Part shown: positions 23,001 through 33,300 of the stretch, one piece after another
Numbering within the stretch: position 1 is the first letter of the stretch
Layout: each line of letters opens with the position of its first letter
DNA from: Laetiporus sulphureus 93-53
Taxonomy: Eukaryota > Basidiomycota > Agaricomycetes > Polyporales > Laetiporaceae
Reading direction: 5' to 3'
DNA: 64,000 nt
Assembly: GCF_001632365.1 (NCBI RefSeq)
Contig: NW_024468546.1
Location: 251,499-315,498 of the forward strand
Notes under the pieces: model-generated
What the model was told of the DNA's origin: nothing
What the model saw: only the letters and a program-made list of their open reading frames with translations
Databases searched by the model: none
Program-made: the position numbers and the translations under genes

Positions 23001-23655
23001 GCATGAGCCCTTTCAACCCAGCCCTCATAGAAGGGCGACTGTCCGATTTCTGAGGGAGGCCGCGAGAGGGACTTCGTGAGAGATGGCCGGTCGCGTGGAT
23101 ATTGGGCGAAACGAGGCTTGCGGCCGCTTGACTGAATCCGTTATCTGCGGGAAAATTTTCTGTGGTAACCGACAAGCGTGCCGAGGACCCAGTCTCCACA
23201 ACAGAGTATCGACCTTTCTGTATTGTTTTATGGCGAGCAGGGATGTCGGACGTGGCAGGTAGGCTTGCAGGCAATTGACCGCACGACAGCGTAGGACTTT
23301 GAAGTCCACCGGCAGTTTCAGTTTGCTGTTGTAAAACGAGCTTCTGCTGGTTGTCTAGTTTGCCCTGCAGCATGCGAGCTGTCGGTGTCAATGAAGGCGG
23401 ACGTGGAGAAGTGCGCATGTCCCTGTTCTCATGATGGAAGTTGCGAGAAGGATCAACCGAACGCTGTATTACCGTCGACTCATCACTGGTAAGAGGATCC
23501 GGTTGCGGCGAGCTTCCATCGTCTTGGCCAGGAGAACCTTCGTCATGCGGGGCTGGGTCCTGCTCGTTCTTAAGCATTTGGGCGGATGGATGTAACGTTC
23601 GCTGAGCACGAGATGACTTTCGTGTCTGTTTCTGGCCAGCTGCACTGCGCTTCAT
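20038..23655 (-). CDS. paralogue A: large uncharacterised Agaricomycete protein with IGHLKAHVW core and C-terminal repeats
   Basis: Assembled exons (minus): 23655-22575, 22508-22327, 22265-22152, 22091-22027, 21980-21778, 21720-21490, 21431-21123, 21077-20964, 20930-20811, 20777-20038, about 1052 codons with matching phases. Regions in order: a disordered Gln/Ser/Pro-rich N-terminus; an acidic run (YDDDNDDDGDGGD) before ATILKEFELIDSSFQAVAKC; a core with CWRQFRRTHPMTWPSIIKL, LAENHGLHSVLIMAGNNI and KLTHASTDEAIGHLKAHVW; a central domain containing DLGLACFNWPDDVPWTILY; a segment with RPCLKVFIARRE; three exon-sized repeats (KRRQ[IV][ED]EGS); and a tail with DTVFNTGTPYANVATL. The last two listed introns are only 33 nt and are open if retained. 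No enzyme motif, transposase triad or transmembrane segment is visible. It resembles a large unnamed family in mushrooms, by memory only. Copy B at 50.9-54.6 kb is its inverted paralogue. The start at MKRSAAGQKQ is the likeliest of two in-frame ATGs. Confidence 0.7.
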
Positions 23656-24354
23656 GCTACGACAATTGTGATCAGTGCTTGCCGATAGCCAATGGCACGA
23701 TAACCTACACCGTAACATGCACGTGGAGTCTTGAGTGTCGCTAGCGAAGTGAACAAGGTAGCAAACCAGCGCGTTCAGCCTGGACACGGCGTGCATTCAT
23801 GAAGTTCCAGCGTGTCGTATACGGTTCGAAGTACATACCTTTGTCGAGAGCGTTCACCCCAAGGTGTCTGTTGTACGTTCAACTTGACGGCGAGGCGGAG
23901 ACAGTACTATTTGATGATTCCCACGTCGATTGACTAAATTCTGCGAGACTCGCCGTTGACGAGGAATAAGACGAGGAATAAAACGAATAAATGATGCTCT
24001 GGAGGGAAGACGGGACAGCAGTCAACAACGCGGAAGCGCTCGTAGGTGGTAGTAGCTTCCCACATCGAATTAGACCTAGCATTACAGCTATCATTCAGAT
24101 CATCACGATCATCGCATCCATCTACATCATTGATTCATTCCTCACCAGCACGGAGATCGTCTGAGCCTGCCAGTCCAAGTACGACAGAATTATCTGAGTG
24201 CGTCACGCGGCGATAAGGGCACGAACCTTGAACCTCGGTCAATTGTTTCAGCAGGCGATGGATAGACCGGTTCCGCAATCTCATGGTTGGGTACAATGGT
24301 CCGCCAGGCGTCTTTCTGATTCGCGTGTGTGCTTGGCATATGACATACAGCAGT
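23656..24354. other. upstream region of paralogue A, no gene seen
   Basis: The paralogue A frame stays open upstream to 23796, but no start beyond 23655 is favoured. A short serine-rich minus frame at 23879-24094 has no support. The promoter of paralogue A probably lies here. Confidence 0.3.
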
Positions 24355-24705
24355 AAGTACTCTGCAGTACTGGACTAGCGCCTATATGGTTGGCGCGTGC
24401 TTGGCAGTACTCTCTGCAGTACTGGACTAGCGCCTATATGGTTGGCGCGTGCTTGGCAGTACTCTCTGCAGTACTGGACTAGCGCCTATATGGTTGGCGT
24501 GTGCTTGGCATACAGCAGCAGTACTGGACTAGCGCCTATATGGTTGGCGCGTGCTTGGCAGTACTCTCTGCAGTACTGGACTAGCGCCTATATGGTTGGC
24601 GTGTGCTTGGCAGTACTCTCTGCAGTACTGGACTAGCGCCTATATGGTTGGCGTGTGCTTGGCATACAGCAGCAGTACTTGACTAGCGCCCATATGGTTG
24701 GCGAG
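24355..24705. repeat. minisatellite, ~52-bp unit, about seven copies
   Basis: Head-to-tail copies of a unit containing ctgcagtactggactagcgc followed by ctatatggttggcg and gtgcttggca. Three consecutive copies start at 24361, 24413 and 24465, a period of 52 bases. Some units are shorter and carry catacagcag in place of the gtactct stretch, giving two unit classes that alternate along the array. Each unit contains the palindromes CTGCAG and AGTACT. The open frame through the array is a by-product of the repeat. Confidence 0.9.
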
Positions 24706-24900
24706 CAGGACCAGGTGAAGTCAAGGCTCTTGCTGGCACCGCGCGCCATTGCCGGGGTTTATTGACAGACAAATTGCCTGAGTGTTTGCCTAGTAGTGAG
24801 CAGAGTTCCGTACTGGCCCTATATTTATTCATGAAGAGATAGGAATAATTTCTACAAGCATTCGCTTTCCTGCACAGAATATATAAATGACGACCATCGA

Positions 24901-26883
24901 CTATCGTAAATCCTTCTTCATGGCCTCCGCTAACCTTTCTGCTAGCCCAGATGTGCATGCAAGTCTAAATTCGAGCTCTGTCGCCCAAGAGAGATGCGCG
25001 AAATTCCGATAAATGTCCCAGAGAACGGAGTGCGTTCTTGGCTTCAAACCAGTAGCACGGATACATGCTTCAGAGGCTGGCCCGAAAGCTTTAATCATCC
25101 CAGCTATCGTAGGGAACTCGACCTTATCGGTCGGTGCTACAGTCCCCAGAGAGGCATTTGTTATGTGAGCGCACGCCCTTGGATCGTCTTTGCCTTTCTT
25201 CGTGATATCTGCTGCTGGCGGCCCCACGGTTATGGTGGGCTTTGCAAGCACAAAGCCTTGAGCGACAGGCTCGGAAGAATCAACGGCCATGCGAGGATTG
25301 TTCTTTGGATTGCTTTTGCCCCTTTTAGCGGAGCTGGACGATTGCGACGAAAGTGCAGTTTCATGCTTCATCAGGAAAGAGCTTGGCATGATGGGTTCGG
25401 GAGAGCCAGCTACCACGGACGGTGGATGTTTTGAATTGATTCTGCCTCCTTTCCTGGTGTCGAGAGCTCCCGGAAACATCTTCGCGGGATGGTCGGCGGG
25501 TGCAATAGTTGGTATGATGAGCTCAGTAGGACTCGCGTCCTCGTGAGCTGGATTGGAGCTAGATTTGCCTGTCTTCGTGAAACTAGGTGCCAGCGATGAT
25601 TCAGCATTGGACTGTTGTGCATACACCGAGGAAGGCGTGAAGAGCTCGTGAGTGTTACCGACGGCGTTGAGAGATTTCTTTGCGACGGATTTGCCTCTCC
25701 CCGTGGGACATGATACTTGCGGCAATACGGCAGTGGAATGCTCCGCCGGTGCAAAGGTTGGCAAGGCGAGCTCATAATTACCACAGATCGCCCCGGCCGA
25801 TGCTCTCGGGATGGAATCACTTGTCATCGTCGAGCTGAATGATTGCGGTATAGAGGTACCATGACTGTCTGCCGGCAGTAAGGATGGCCACATAAGCTGG
25901 AGAGAATTAGGAACCGCGCGAGATGACCCTTGCGAGTCGGCATTGCTATTCATGATCGGACTGCTAGTTCGCGACCAAACAGGTGTGAGACAATCGGTCG
26001 CGGGTAAAGATGTCATCGATGAGATGGACGATATCGACGACAGGACAGAGAGGGAGAACGGGTGCATATTTGAGCGTACTGTGAGATATCATTAGCTCAG
26101 CTACCACAATCGATACGAGATGGACGTAGCGCGCGTGCCTTCCGAAAGTGACAAAGGAGGCTCATGAGCTGGTGCCTCGGTGCAACTCACAGAGTACGAG
26201 GGTTGGTGATCGTGCACTTGAGACGTTGCACACTCTGTGTCTTATCAAACATGAGCAGTTCATAAATCATAGCGACTGGCTAAGGCGACTCACGGGAATC
26301 CTTCTGTCGGATATCAGCTATGAGTTGATATAGCCTATCGAGTTCCCTCTCGTTGGCGCGTATCTCATCCTGGAGTCGCCGAACCTCCTGATCCAAGTCT
26401 TTCAAGATACGTGGATGATGGTTCTGCGGTATGACATCTTCACATCCCTGAGTGCGCGAAGCAGCGAGAGACGTAGAGTTGCTCAAAGACTGCCAGTAAC
26501 AGTCTGGAGATCCTGCGCGAACGCGGCTATAACTCAACACCAGATGGGACGAGGGGCCGGGAAATTGAGCTCCCGCAGGAAGGGCGGTGTGGAGAGATGT
26601 ACAGCAGTGTTCACTGTCTGTGGGCAAAGGCAGAACGTGATTCGTTGACGAAATCCAAGCACGCTCCCAGCGAGACATGACAGGAACGGCCATGCCGTCG
26701 ACAAATTCTCGGATGATGCGGTCGACTGACGATTTGAGCTGGGGGATTTCGGTGCATAGGCCAGGGGAATAGTAGACATGGGGTGAGACAGTGTAAGTGT
26801 TTTCGTCATCGAGGGTTTGGGGGTACCCGCCGCTATGGGCCATCACACTTGTGCCTCCACTGATGCGATCTATGGCGGTCAAC
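24901..26883 (-). CDS. hypothetical protein with six degenerate ~42-residue repeats
   Basis: The last exon (about 26067-24901, minus) encodes some 388 residues. After a serine-rich start, residues about 55-310 form six diverged units of roughly 42 residues, each with a pattern like EL..PS.APA.H.TA, then KxGKS and a Lys/Asn-rich end (for example PTFAPAEHSTAVLP and KTGKSSSNPAHEDAS). A non-repeat C-terminal segment follows (TIAGMIKAFGPASEACIRAT, then LERLAEAMKKDLR-like end). A probable upstream exon (26883-26292) ends in a coiled coil (LDQEVRRLQDEIRANERELD) and a good donor at CCCgtgagt. Further exons may extend to 27403. I could not fix every splice, so the gene model is provisional. No family is recognised. 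Confidence 0.5.
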
Positions 26884-26910
26884 TAATCGAGCGTGTGAGC
26901 TTGATATCGG

Positions 26911-27403
26911 TCAACAGCAAACGGTACCAACCATATCCATGGTCAACGACAACAACGAATAATAAAATCGACACCATTCGCGTCGGCCTGGCTCCCCAGA
27001 CAGTTGCTCCTGGCTCGTATACCACAAGGCATGGAATCCATCCTGTTCGAGAGCGTGATTATCGTCTTGATGCATGCCGGCCACTAGAAAGGCCATCTTA
27101 GCAGCCTGAAGCTGCTCTTTGTACTGACTATCCTCGCTCCTTCTACCAAGATGGAGGTTCAGCGACTTGAGCCCTGAGGGACTGAGCTTGTAATCTTTCA
27201 CGGCTGGCGTCATGGTTACTTCCAGTGCTAGAGCGAAGGGAACGTGCGGACATAGAGATAGCCAGAGTCGGCCTAATCATGTTTGAGAGTCTGGAGGCGT
27301 TCGAGTAGAATGCCAACACGTGCTCTCCGGAAGCAGTAGAAGTTGGCCTCATCATCACGTCGATAACCTCGAAGAAGGCATACCCAAAGCGTGATTGATA
27401 CAT
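26911..27403 (-). CDS. possible 5' exons of the repeat-containing hypothetical gene
   Basis: Minus-strand frames here encode MYQSRFGYAFFEVIDVMM and, in another frame, LQAAKMAFLVAGMHQDDN and a segment ending YYSLLSLTMDM before a plausible donor (atggttgg) facing an acceptor at cgattag, 26884. They could be 5' exons of the gene at 24.9-26.9 kb. There is no recognised domain and no firm exon joins. Confidence 0.25.
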
Positions 27404-29896
27404 TGCTTGACTTCATGCACGATGACAGCGAGCGAAGTCATCCGGTTTACGAACCTAAGCTTCCGCCGCGACATAGGGGTTTGATAGCGGTATGTTTAGC
27501 TAAAATCGAAGTGCTCACTTTTCGGACGTTGATCCCAATCCCCCTTCGAGTGGCAGAGAATTGCCGCCAATCAGATGCTCCCCGTGGGATCACAGAGAAG
27601 ATAAGAATAAAATGGTGAAAGCGAGCATGTGGTCATCAAATCATGGTACCCCGTATGGGGAGGGATGATCGTGATGGGACGCACGAGTTGGAACATTTTG
27701 GAACAATTAGCCTGAATCCTCGATCTCAGAAGTCTATGATTGGCCCAGCAGGACGGCGGCCGCAAACCTAGGAAATGGAGATACTGTCATGTTTGATGAC
27801 ACCTCGCACTGCGTGTTCTTCCCTCCTATATCTATCAGGAGGAAGAGACGAGAACTCCCACGCGGTTGCGCCATGTCCAGGTGGATAATCATCGGTAGGA
27901 GTCATGTGTACCACACCAGGGAACGCGGATAGCAGTATGTAGAGCCACGAGCGACGTCCAGGTGCCACATTCTAGCCCACCCAGGATAGTGGGACAGAAC
28001 AGCTGCATACGGTTCGTCCACCAGACTGTACCGGCAATTGGAAATAATTTGTGGGCATCGAGCAGCACGCGTACGTGAGGACGGAACGGCAAGCGAGCAC
28101 ATCAAAATCGCTCATCTATTCAGTGCCCGATTCCAGGATACATTTCTGTGCAGGCAGTGCGGAGGTGATTGCGAACTATAAGACAACCAGATCAGATGTT
28201 ATGATAGCCTGAGCCACGCAAAACTTACGCTGTATGACGATATGATGGAGGATCCAATGTCGCAAGGTTCCATAGGATCGTGCCTGTGCAAAAGAAATGT
28301 GAGGGGAAACTCACATGGTAACAACAACTTCGGATCAAAAAAAAAAACGAGGTTCAGTTTTTATGTTCTCAAGCCCTTCGCGCCAGAGGTCAAGATGCTC
28401 GAAGCTAGTACCTCAAACACACAGAACAAATGCTGTTTGATGGTTCAGATGAACTAGTATGCATCGACACTACCTCGTGGACATCGACATTGCATAACGC
28501 TTTGGTACGTGTGATACCCCTGGTCCTACTCCGATGGCAGAATAAACTTGTCGCGCACGACAACTATCACCGCGATGAGAAAGCGAGCTTGTTTACGTCA
28601 CCGGCACTCACCAGATAATACATGTTCGTCAGCGTTGACGTTGATCGCCCTGTGGCCTTTACGCGAACATTTCACATCAATAAGACGTCAGACGGTATTG
28701 ACAGTGATGGTAAAGGCAGGCAAACAACGTTATATTGTCGTCAGAGTGGGTTTAGATCCTGTTTTCTCTCCGTGCGTACTGTGTTGCTCCACGAGAGAGG
28801 CTGAAGTCGCAACGACACTTGCACACGCAAAGATGGACGCGCCGCAGTTAGTCCGTGCTTTATGTCCTCGCCGAATCTGCTAAGAACGTAGCCTCAGAGC
28901 ACTTGAGCACAAAATGACCTCATGATATGAGCGAGTCCAGCACCGAGTGGCTTTTTCTTTCCAGAACACGTCGAACTTGCCCCTGTGTTGAACGACCTTG
29001 GCACTGCGTACCGGATGGTACCTGATTGTGTTAAGAGATAGCAGAACACTCCTCCACCCGTCGTGAGGATCACCGGGAGGGCGAACCTGCACGCGTTCGT
29101 AGACAGTCAGACGACCGTTAGCACACGTTGGCATCATAGCCGTATGTCCTGATCTGTACAGACGTTCATGCAAGCCGATTTTGTGGGTCTCAAGCACGCA
29201 AGGGAGCGGGTGTACCAGAGCAGCAGAGCGAAATGGATTCCGTTCAACGTGAAATGGCTGCGTACAAAATTCTGAGACGTACAGTGAAGTACGAACTTGA
29301 ATGCCGGACCCGAACATGCAGCGCGCATCGACAAGATACATAGGCGCCACAAGCGTTCTTGCATTAGTGATGGAAGCCGACGGTGTTCGCTCGCGGCGAT
29401 AATGAGCGTCTGGGCCTGAAGTCCCACTTTGTGGTATGCTTCGCTGAGTTCTAACGCGATGATCAGTGTAGAAGGTCAGTGCTCTGGAATTGGAATGGTG
29501 TCACCGAATGATATTGAAGTATGGCGGTGAAGTGGCGGGAAAGGACAAAGCTGTTCACGGTGGGTTTCGCGTGCAGACTGCGACACAGCCATGCCTACCG
29601 CATCAAGCAGACTCGCAATCCCGTCACCGGCAGCGTCGTATGATCCGGGCGAACGGAATCAAGGGAAGCAGGAAGCCTATCGAAAAAGTATAGGACGGCC
29701 CTCGTCATGCGGTCGACCGTGGGTAGGCGTGCCATAGACGAGGTTACTAGAGGCGGGCGGCGCAGTTGCGAAGGGCGATGGGGATGTGTCGTGCGCACAC
29801 GGGTCACATGGGCGCGGCTAGTTTTGGGATACTAGCAGCGATAAAGATGGAAGACGAAGGAAGAGGAGACTCAGAAGCTGCGACGCGAACTTCGGG
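27404..29896. other. gene-poor stretch
   Basis: No gene is supported on either strand. The only conspicuous element is an A-run of eleven bases at about 28338-28348. Open frames at 28548-28883 and 28880-29350 overlap on opposite strands and show no domain. Confidence 0.35.
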
Positions 29897-30391
29897 ATGG
29901 AATCGCACACCGGCGGATATTCTGCAGTGGGTGGCGCCGGGATCACCTTTCGTGGTGCATTGCATTGTACGTTGATACATTCGACGGAGTTCAGCCTGAA
30001 TAGCTGCGCAATGGGCCACATGCGATGCACCGCGCCAAGAGACGCCCGCGTCAGGAAAATCCCAACTTTACCTTTTTGCTTTGTCACCCTTTTCCAGGAT
30101 TTAGAAGAGAAAAAGTATGAGGATCTCCTGGAATTGCGCCTTTTTGCGCCTTTTTCGACCTTATGGGAGCTTTTGGAGCAAAAGGCTTTCCGGCTTAATG
30201 TCCTTAAATGGAATTTCTTGTGTGCCTTTTCTACGAAAAAGGATAACATAAGCGCGGAAATAGGAGATCCCCACGCTTTTTGGGCTAAAAGGCAATATTC
30301 AAATTTCCTGATCTGGGCACGGACGGGTCCTGGTGATGGGGGACCGTTGGATAAGCTCGCGAACCTGAGAGCTCGCAAAATGCGCCATTAA
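29897..30391 (+). other. open frame in a compositionally unusual island
   Basis: A frame of about 164 codons is open on the plus strand, and an equally long one on the minus strand (29818-30378). The stretch 30060-30310 is rich in words such as cctttttg, aaaagg and gcgccttttt, unlike its surroundings. The plus product would contain LFQDLEEKKYEDLLELRLFA and KWNFLCAFSTKKDN. I recognise no family and would not call a gene, but composition and length are notable. Confidence 0.25.
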
Positions 30392-33300
30392 TCAAAATCA
30401 TGAGGGGCGGTGACAACATCGACTTATCTTATAAGACAAGTGGTCTCGATCCGAGGCCGCTCTGATTGGATGTCGATGGACCACAACTACCGCGGAATCT
30501 TTCATGGGTGTCCAATTCTATGGTAAGTCACTTAGTAACATGATGATAAAGACTCACACCTGTAGGAGAGGTCGGTGCATATGAGAGTCAGATCGGGACC
30601 CTTGGCACCGCATGCCTCGGGCATCAGGCCTTCAGGTCTCAAACCGAAGGACTATTGACTATTCAGAGGCTTTCAGTGGGTTACTCTAGACCTGTCGCGA
30701 TGAACGACAGACAGTGTTTATACCATGGCTCCCCAATACCCCAGATTGGGGTCAACTATTGAGTGAATCAGCAGTGGTGCTGCCTCAGTCTGCACGATCC
30801 GCATGACGCATTAGACTCGAGAGGTTGACAGATTTTAGTTTTTAATGATCATGTACCAGAAGTGTTTATGCGTGCAGATACGATCAAGAATAAATTGACC
30901 TGCTCGGGCGGCCGAACGGAGGTTGGCATAAATCAGAGTTATTGCACGAGATCGAGATGGCTGGATCTCCGCGATCTCAAAGCTCGTACCTCAAGTTGCT
31001 TTGTCGCGGAGCGTACTCTGAGCAATTGCGCCGGCCCAAGTCTGCACGCTCTTTCTGAGTCTGTACCTGTTCCTACTCCATATTGTCGCGCAATGTTTTG
31101 GAAGGCCACTTCTGCGGACGTCGAGGCGGTCCAAACCAGCGGGATTTGCAGGCTTGTCGACAGTCCCTGTATGTCCTCCAGGAGAGGACCTAGTATGCCG
31201 TCATCCGTGAGCCCCGACACATGCCATAGGATATGAGCATGACGGAGGAAGCTGGGCCACATGTCGGTGGAGGACGTGAGGCCGAGGAGAGATTGAATGC
31301 CTACGATGTCATCAGAGGGTACGTATAGGTTCGCTTCTTCATTTTATCGCTCTTCTGTAATACAGATACGTTCTAGCTGTGTTGTAGATGAAGCACGGCA
31401 CTTCAAATCAACTGGAATTGTTGTCTTCCTCTGTGCCTTCCAACGGGTGCAAAATGGCTCTAGCATCTCTATTCCAAACTCTCTCTGCGACATGCGACCA
31501 GTCACATCGGAGAGTCCGGACGATGGGAGGAGCTGGGTGTGTGCAAGTGCTTTATGGTATCAGGAGGAAATGCGAATTCGGCCGTCAAGATATGTGGTGG
31601 TCCGGTTGTGTAGTGGAACCGTGCGTAGTGAGACAGTGTTGTGGTATTCGGGTTGTACGTAGGGAGACAAAATGTGCAATGGTGAGAACAATCCATCGCC
31701 GGTATCTCTGTGTTATGTGCTGATGTTTTGCTCCCAGTTTTATCTGCTCGGTTAATGTCAGTCACATACAATCTCCTACAGCAGCTTTATTTCTACCTTC
31801 ACTTTTCCAATCTCAACCCCCGCACATTCTGCAACAGCACGTTATTGTCCGGTGAATCCTTGTCACGTTCCGCTGCGTTTTATATTGCGGTCCTCCATAA
31901 TCGCTTCTTCCATGGACCAGAACTGTGTCGTGGCGGTTGCCATGAGCGTGGCAGAAGAAACGGTCGACATCATCCTGTAGAGCCTTGGCCGTGTTGGACC
32001 AGTAGAATGGTCTGATGCCTGGTCCAATGACCTGTCTTGCCCAGGCCTCCTGTTCTTGTCCAGCGAGATTATGTGCGGTAGCCCTTCTGGATCCCAGTTC
32101 CTCGTCTCCAACCATCATTTTCGAAGATCCTCCGCGCATAATCGGGTCTCACCGCAGCGTTTTTCTTGCCGCCCCACGGTCATTCTCGCTACCTCTTGCT
32201 CAGCTCCAATGCATAGCCCTGATAAGCCTATGCAGGTCGGCTCTTCGGATCTATGACGTACAACATCAATATTTATATGTGCGCAAGCTACGTCAGGTAC
32301 ACGTACCCATTCTCACATGAGGCATGTCATCGAGGTCCCGGTGCGTTTCGTCGACTCATGCGAACTTTATTACGTTTGCATAGTCCTCTACGCTCAGATC
32401 AACGGGAACACGGCATTTGAAGCGACGCCCAACTTCGCTTGGTGCGTCGCTCAAGCAAGCTTTGTTCTTTATATCTGCGATAGAACAATCTTCTAAGACG
32501 TCCAACGCGCTGCGCGAAATGCGTACCTCGACATACCGACGGCATGCACCGACCGCTCTCTCGTGAAGGTGTCTGTGTACACCCCTCTGCGTTACCGTAC
32601 CTATTTTCACAATGTCTGACCGTACTCCTCCGGTCATTCGCATTCACGTCCCTTGCTATCATGGAAGGGCAGATACTTCTGGATTGTCCCCGTTTCTGCA
32701 CCGCCAATTGATAGTCTTCGCGCAAGATGCCCCGCAACGCATTCACGAATTCTATCAGGGAGGCCACAGCAGTGAGGGAGGAATGACCGACAAGGCTCAT
32801 AATGGGTCATTGCTTATAATTGGGGGACAACTTAGCCTTTATCGGGGGTTTCGGAGGCAAGGAACGCAAGTTCGATTGCAAAGAGAGTGGTAGGATGCGC
32901 TAAAAGTGCGCTGTCTCATCGTGCGAATATCGCACAGTCAACTTTTCTGAGGCAGCATACGTTGACTCTGGACGTGCGCGTCTGTTGACTAGTGCATTCG
33001 CTCAAAGTCACGACTCAAACTCTTTTACATGCTTGCTGGCGACACTTCTTCCCAGGAGCAGAATGGCGGTTCTGCTTCAGTCCGTGCTGGAGTCTCATTG
33101 CCGACGGATGCTGTACATTTAACATTTCTACGCTACTCATCATCGACAATTCCACAACGTTTCATCATTTGACGATAAGCAGAAAAGCTCGCTCAGGTGT
33201 CAAAGCACAAGGTGATTCGCCGCGCTTTAGGAAGTCTACATGTCGGTGTTTGCTCATCGTTTTGCGTCGTACATTGGTAATGTCGCTTCTTGGATACCCA

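Noticed and set aside
20038..23655. Paralogues A and B as a DNA transposon
   Set aside because: No catalytic triad, terminal inverted repeats or target duplication was seen, and the two copies have introns and unrelated ends. Classification as transposon-derived remains possible but unsupported.
24397..24636. 79-codon frame with repeated LAPIWLARAW
   Set aside because: Pure product of the 52-bp minisatellite, with no start context or flanking exons.
28338..28348. A-run as the poly-A tail of a retroposed gene
   Set aside because: No upstream coding sequence or target-site duplication could be recognised.
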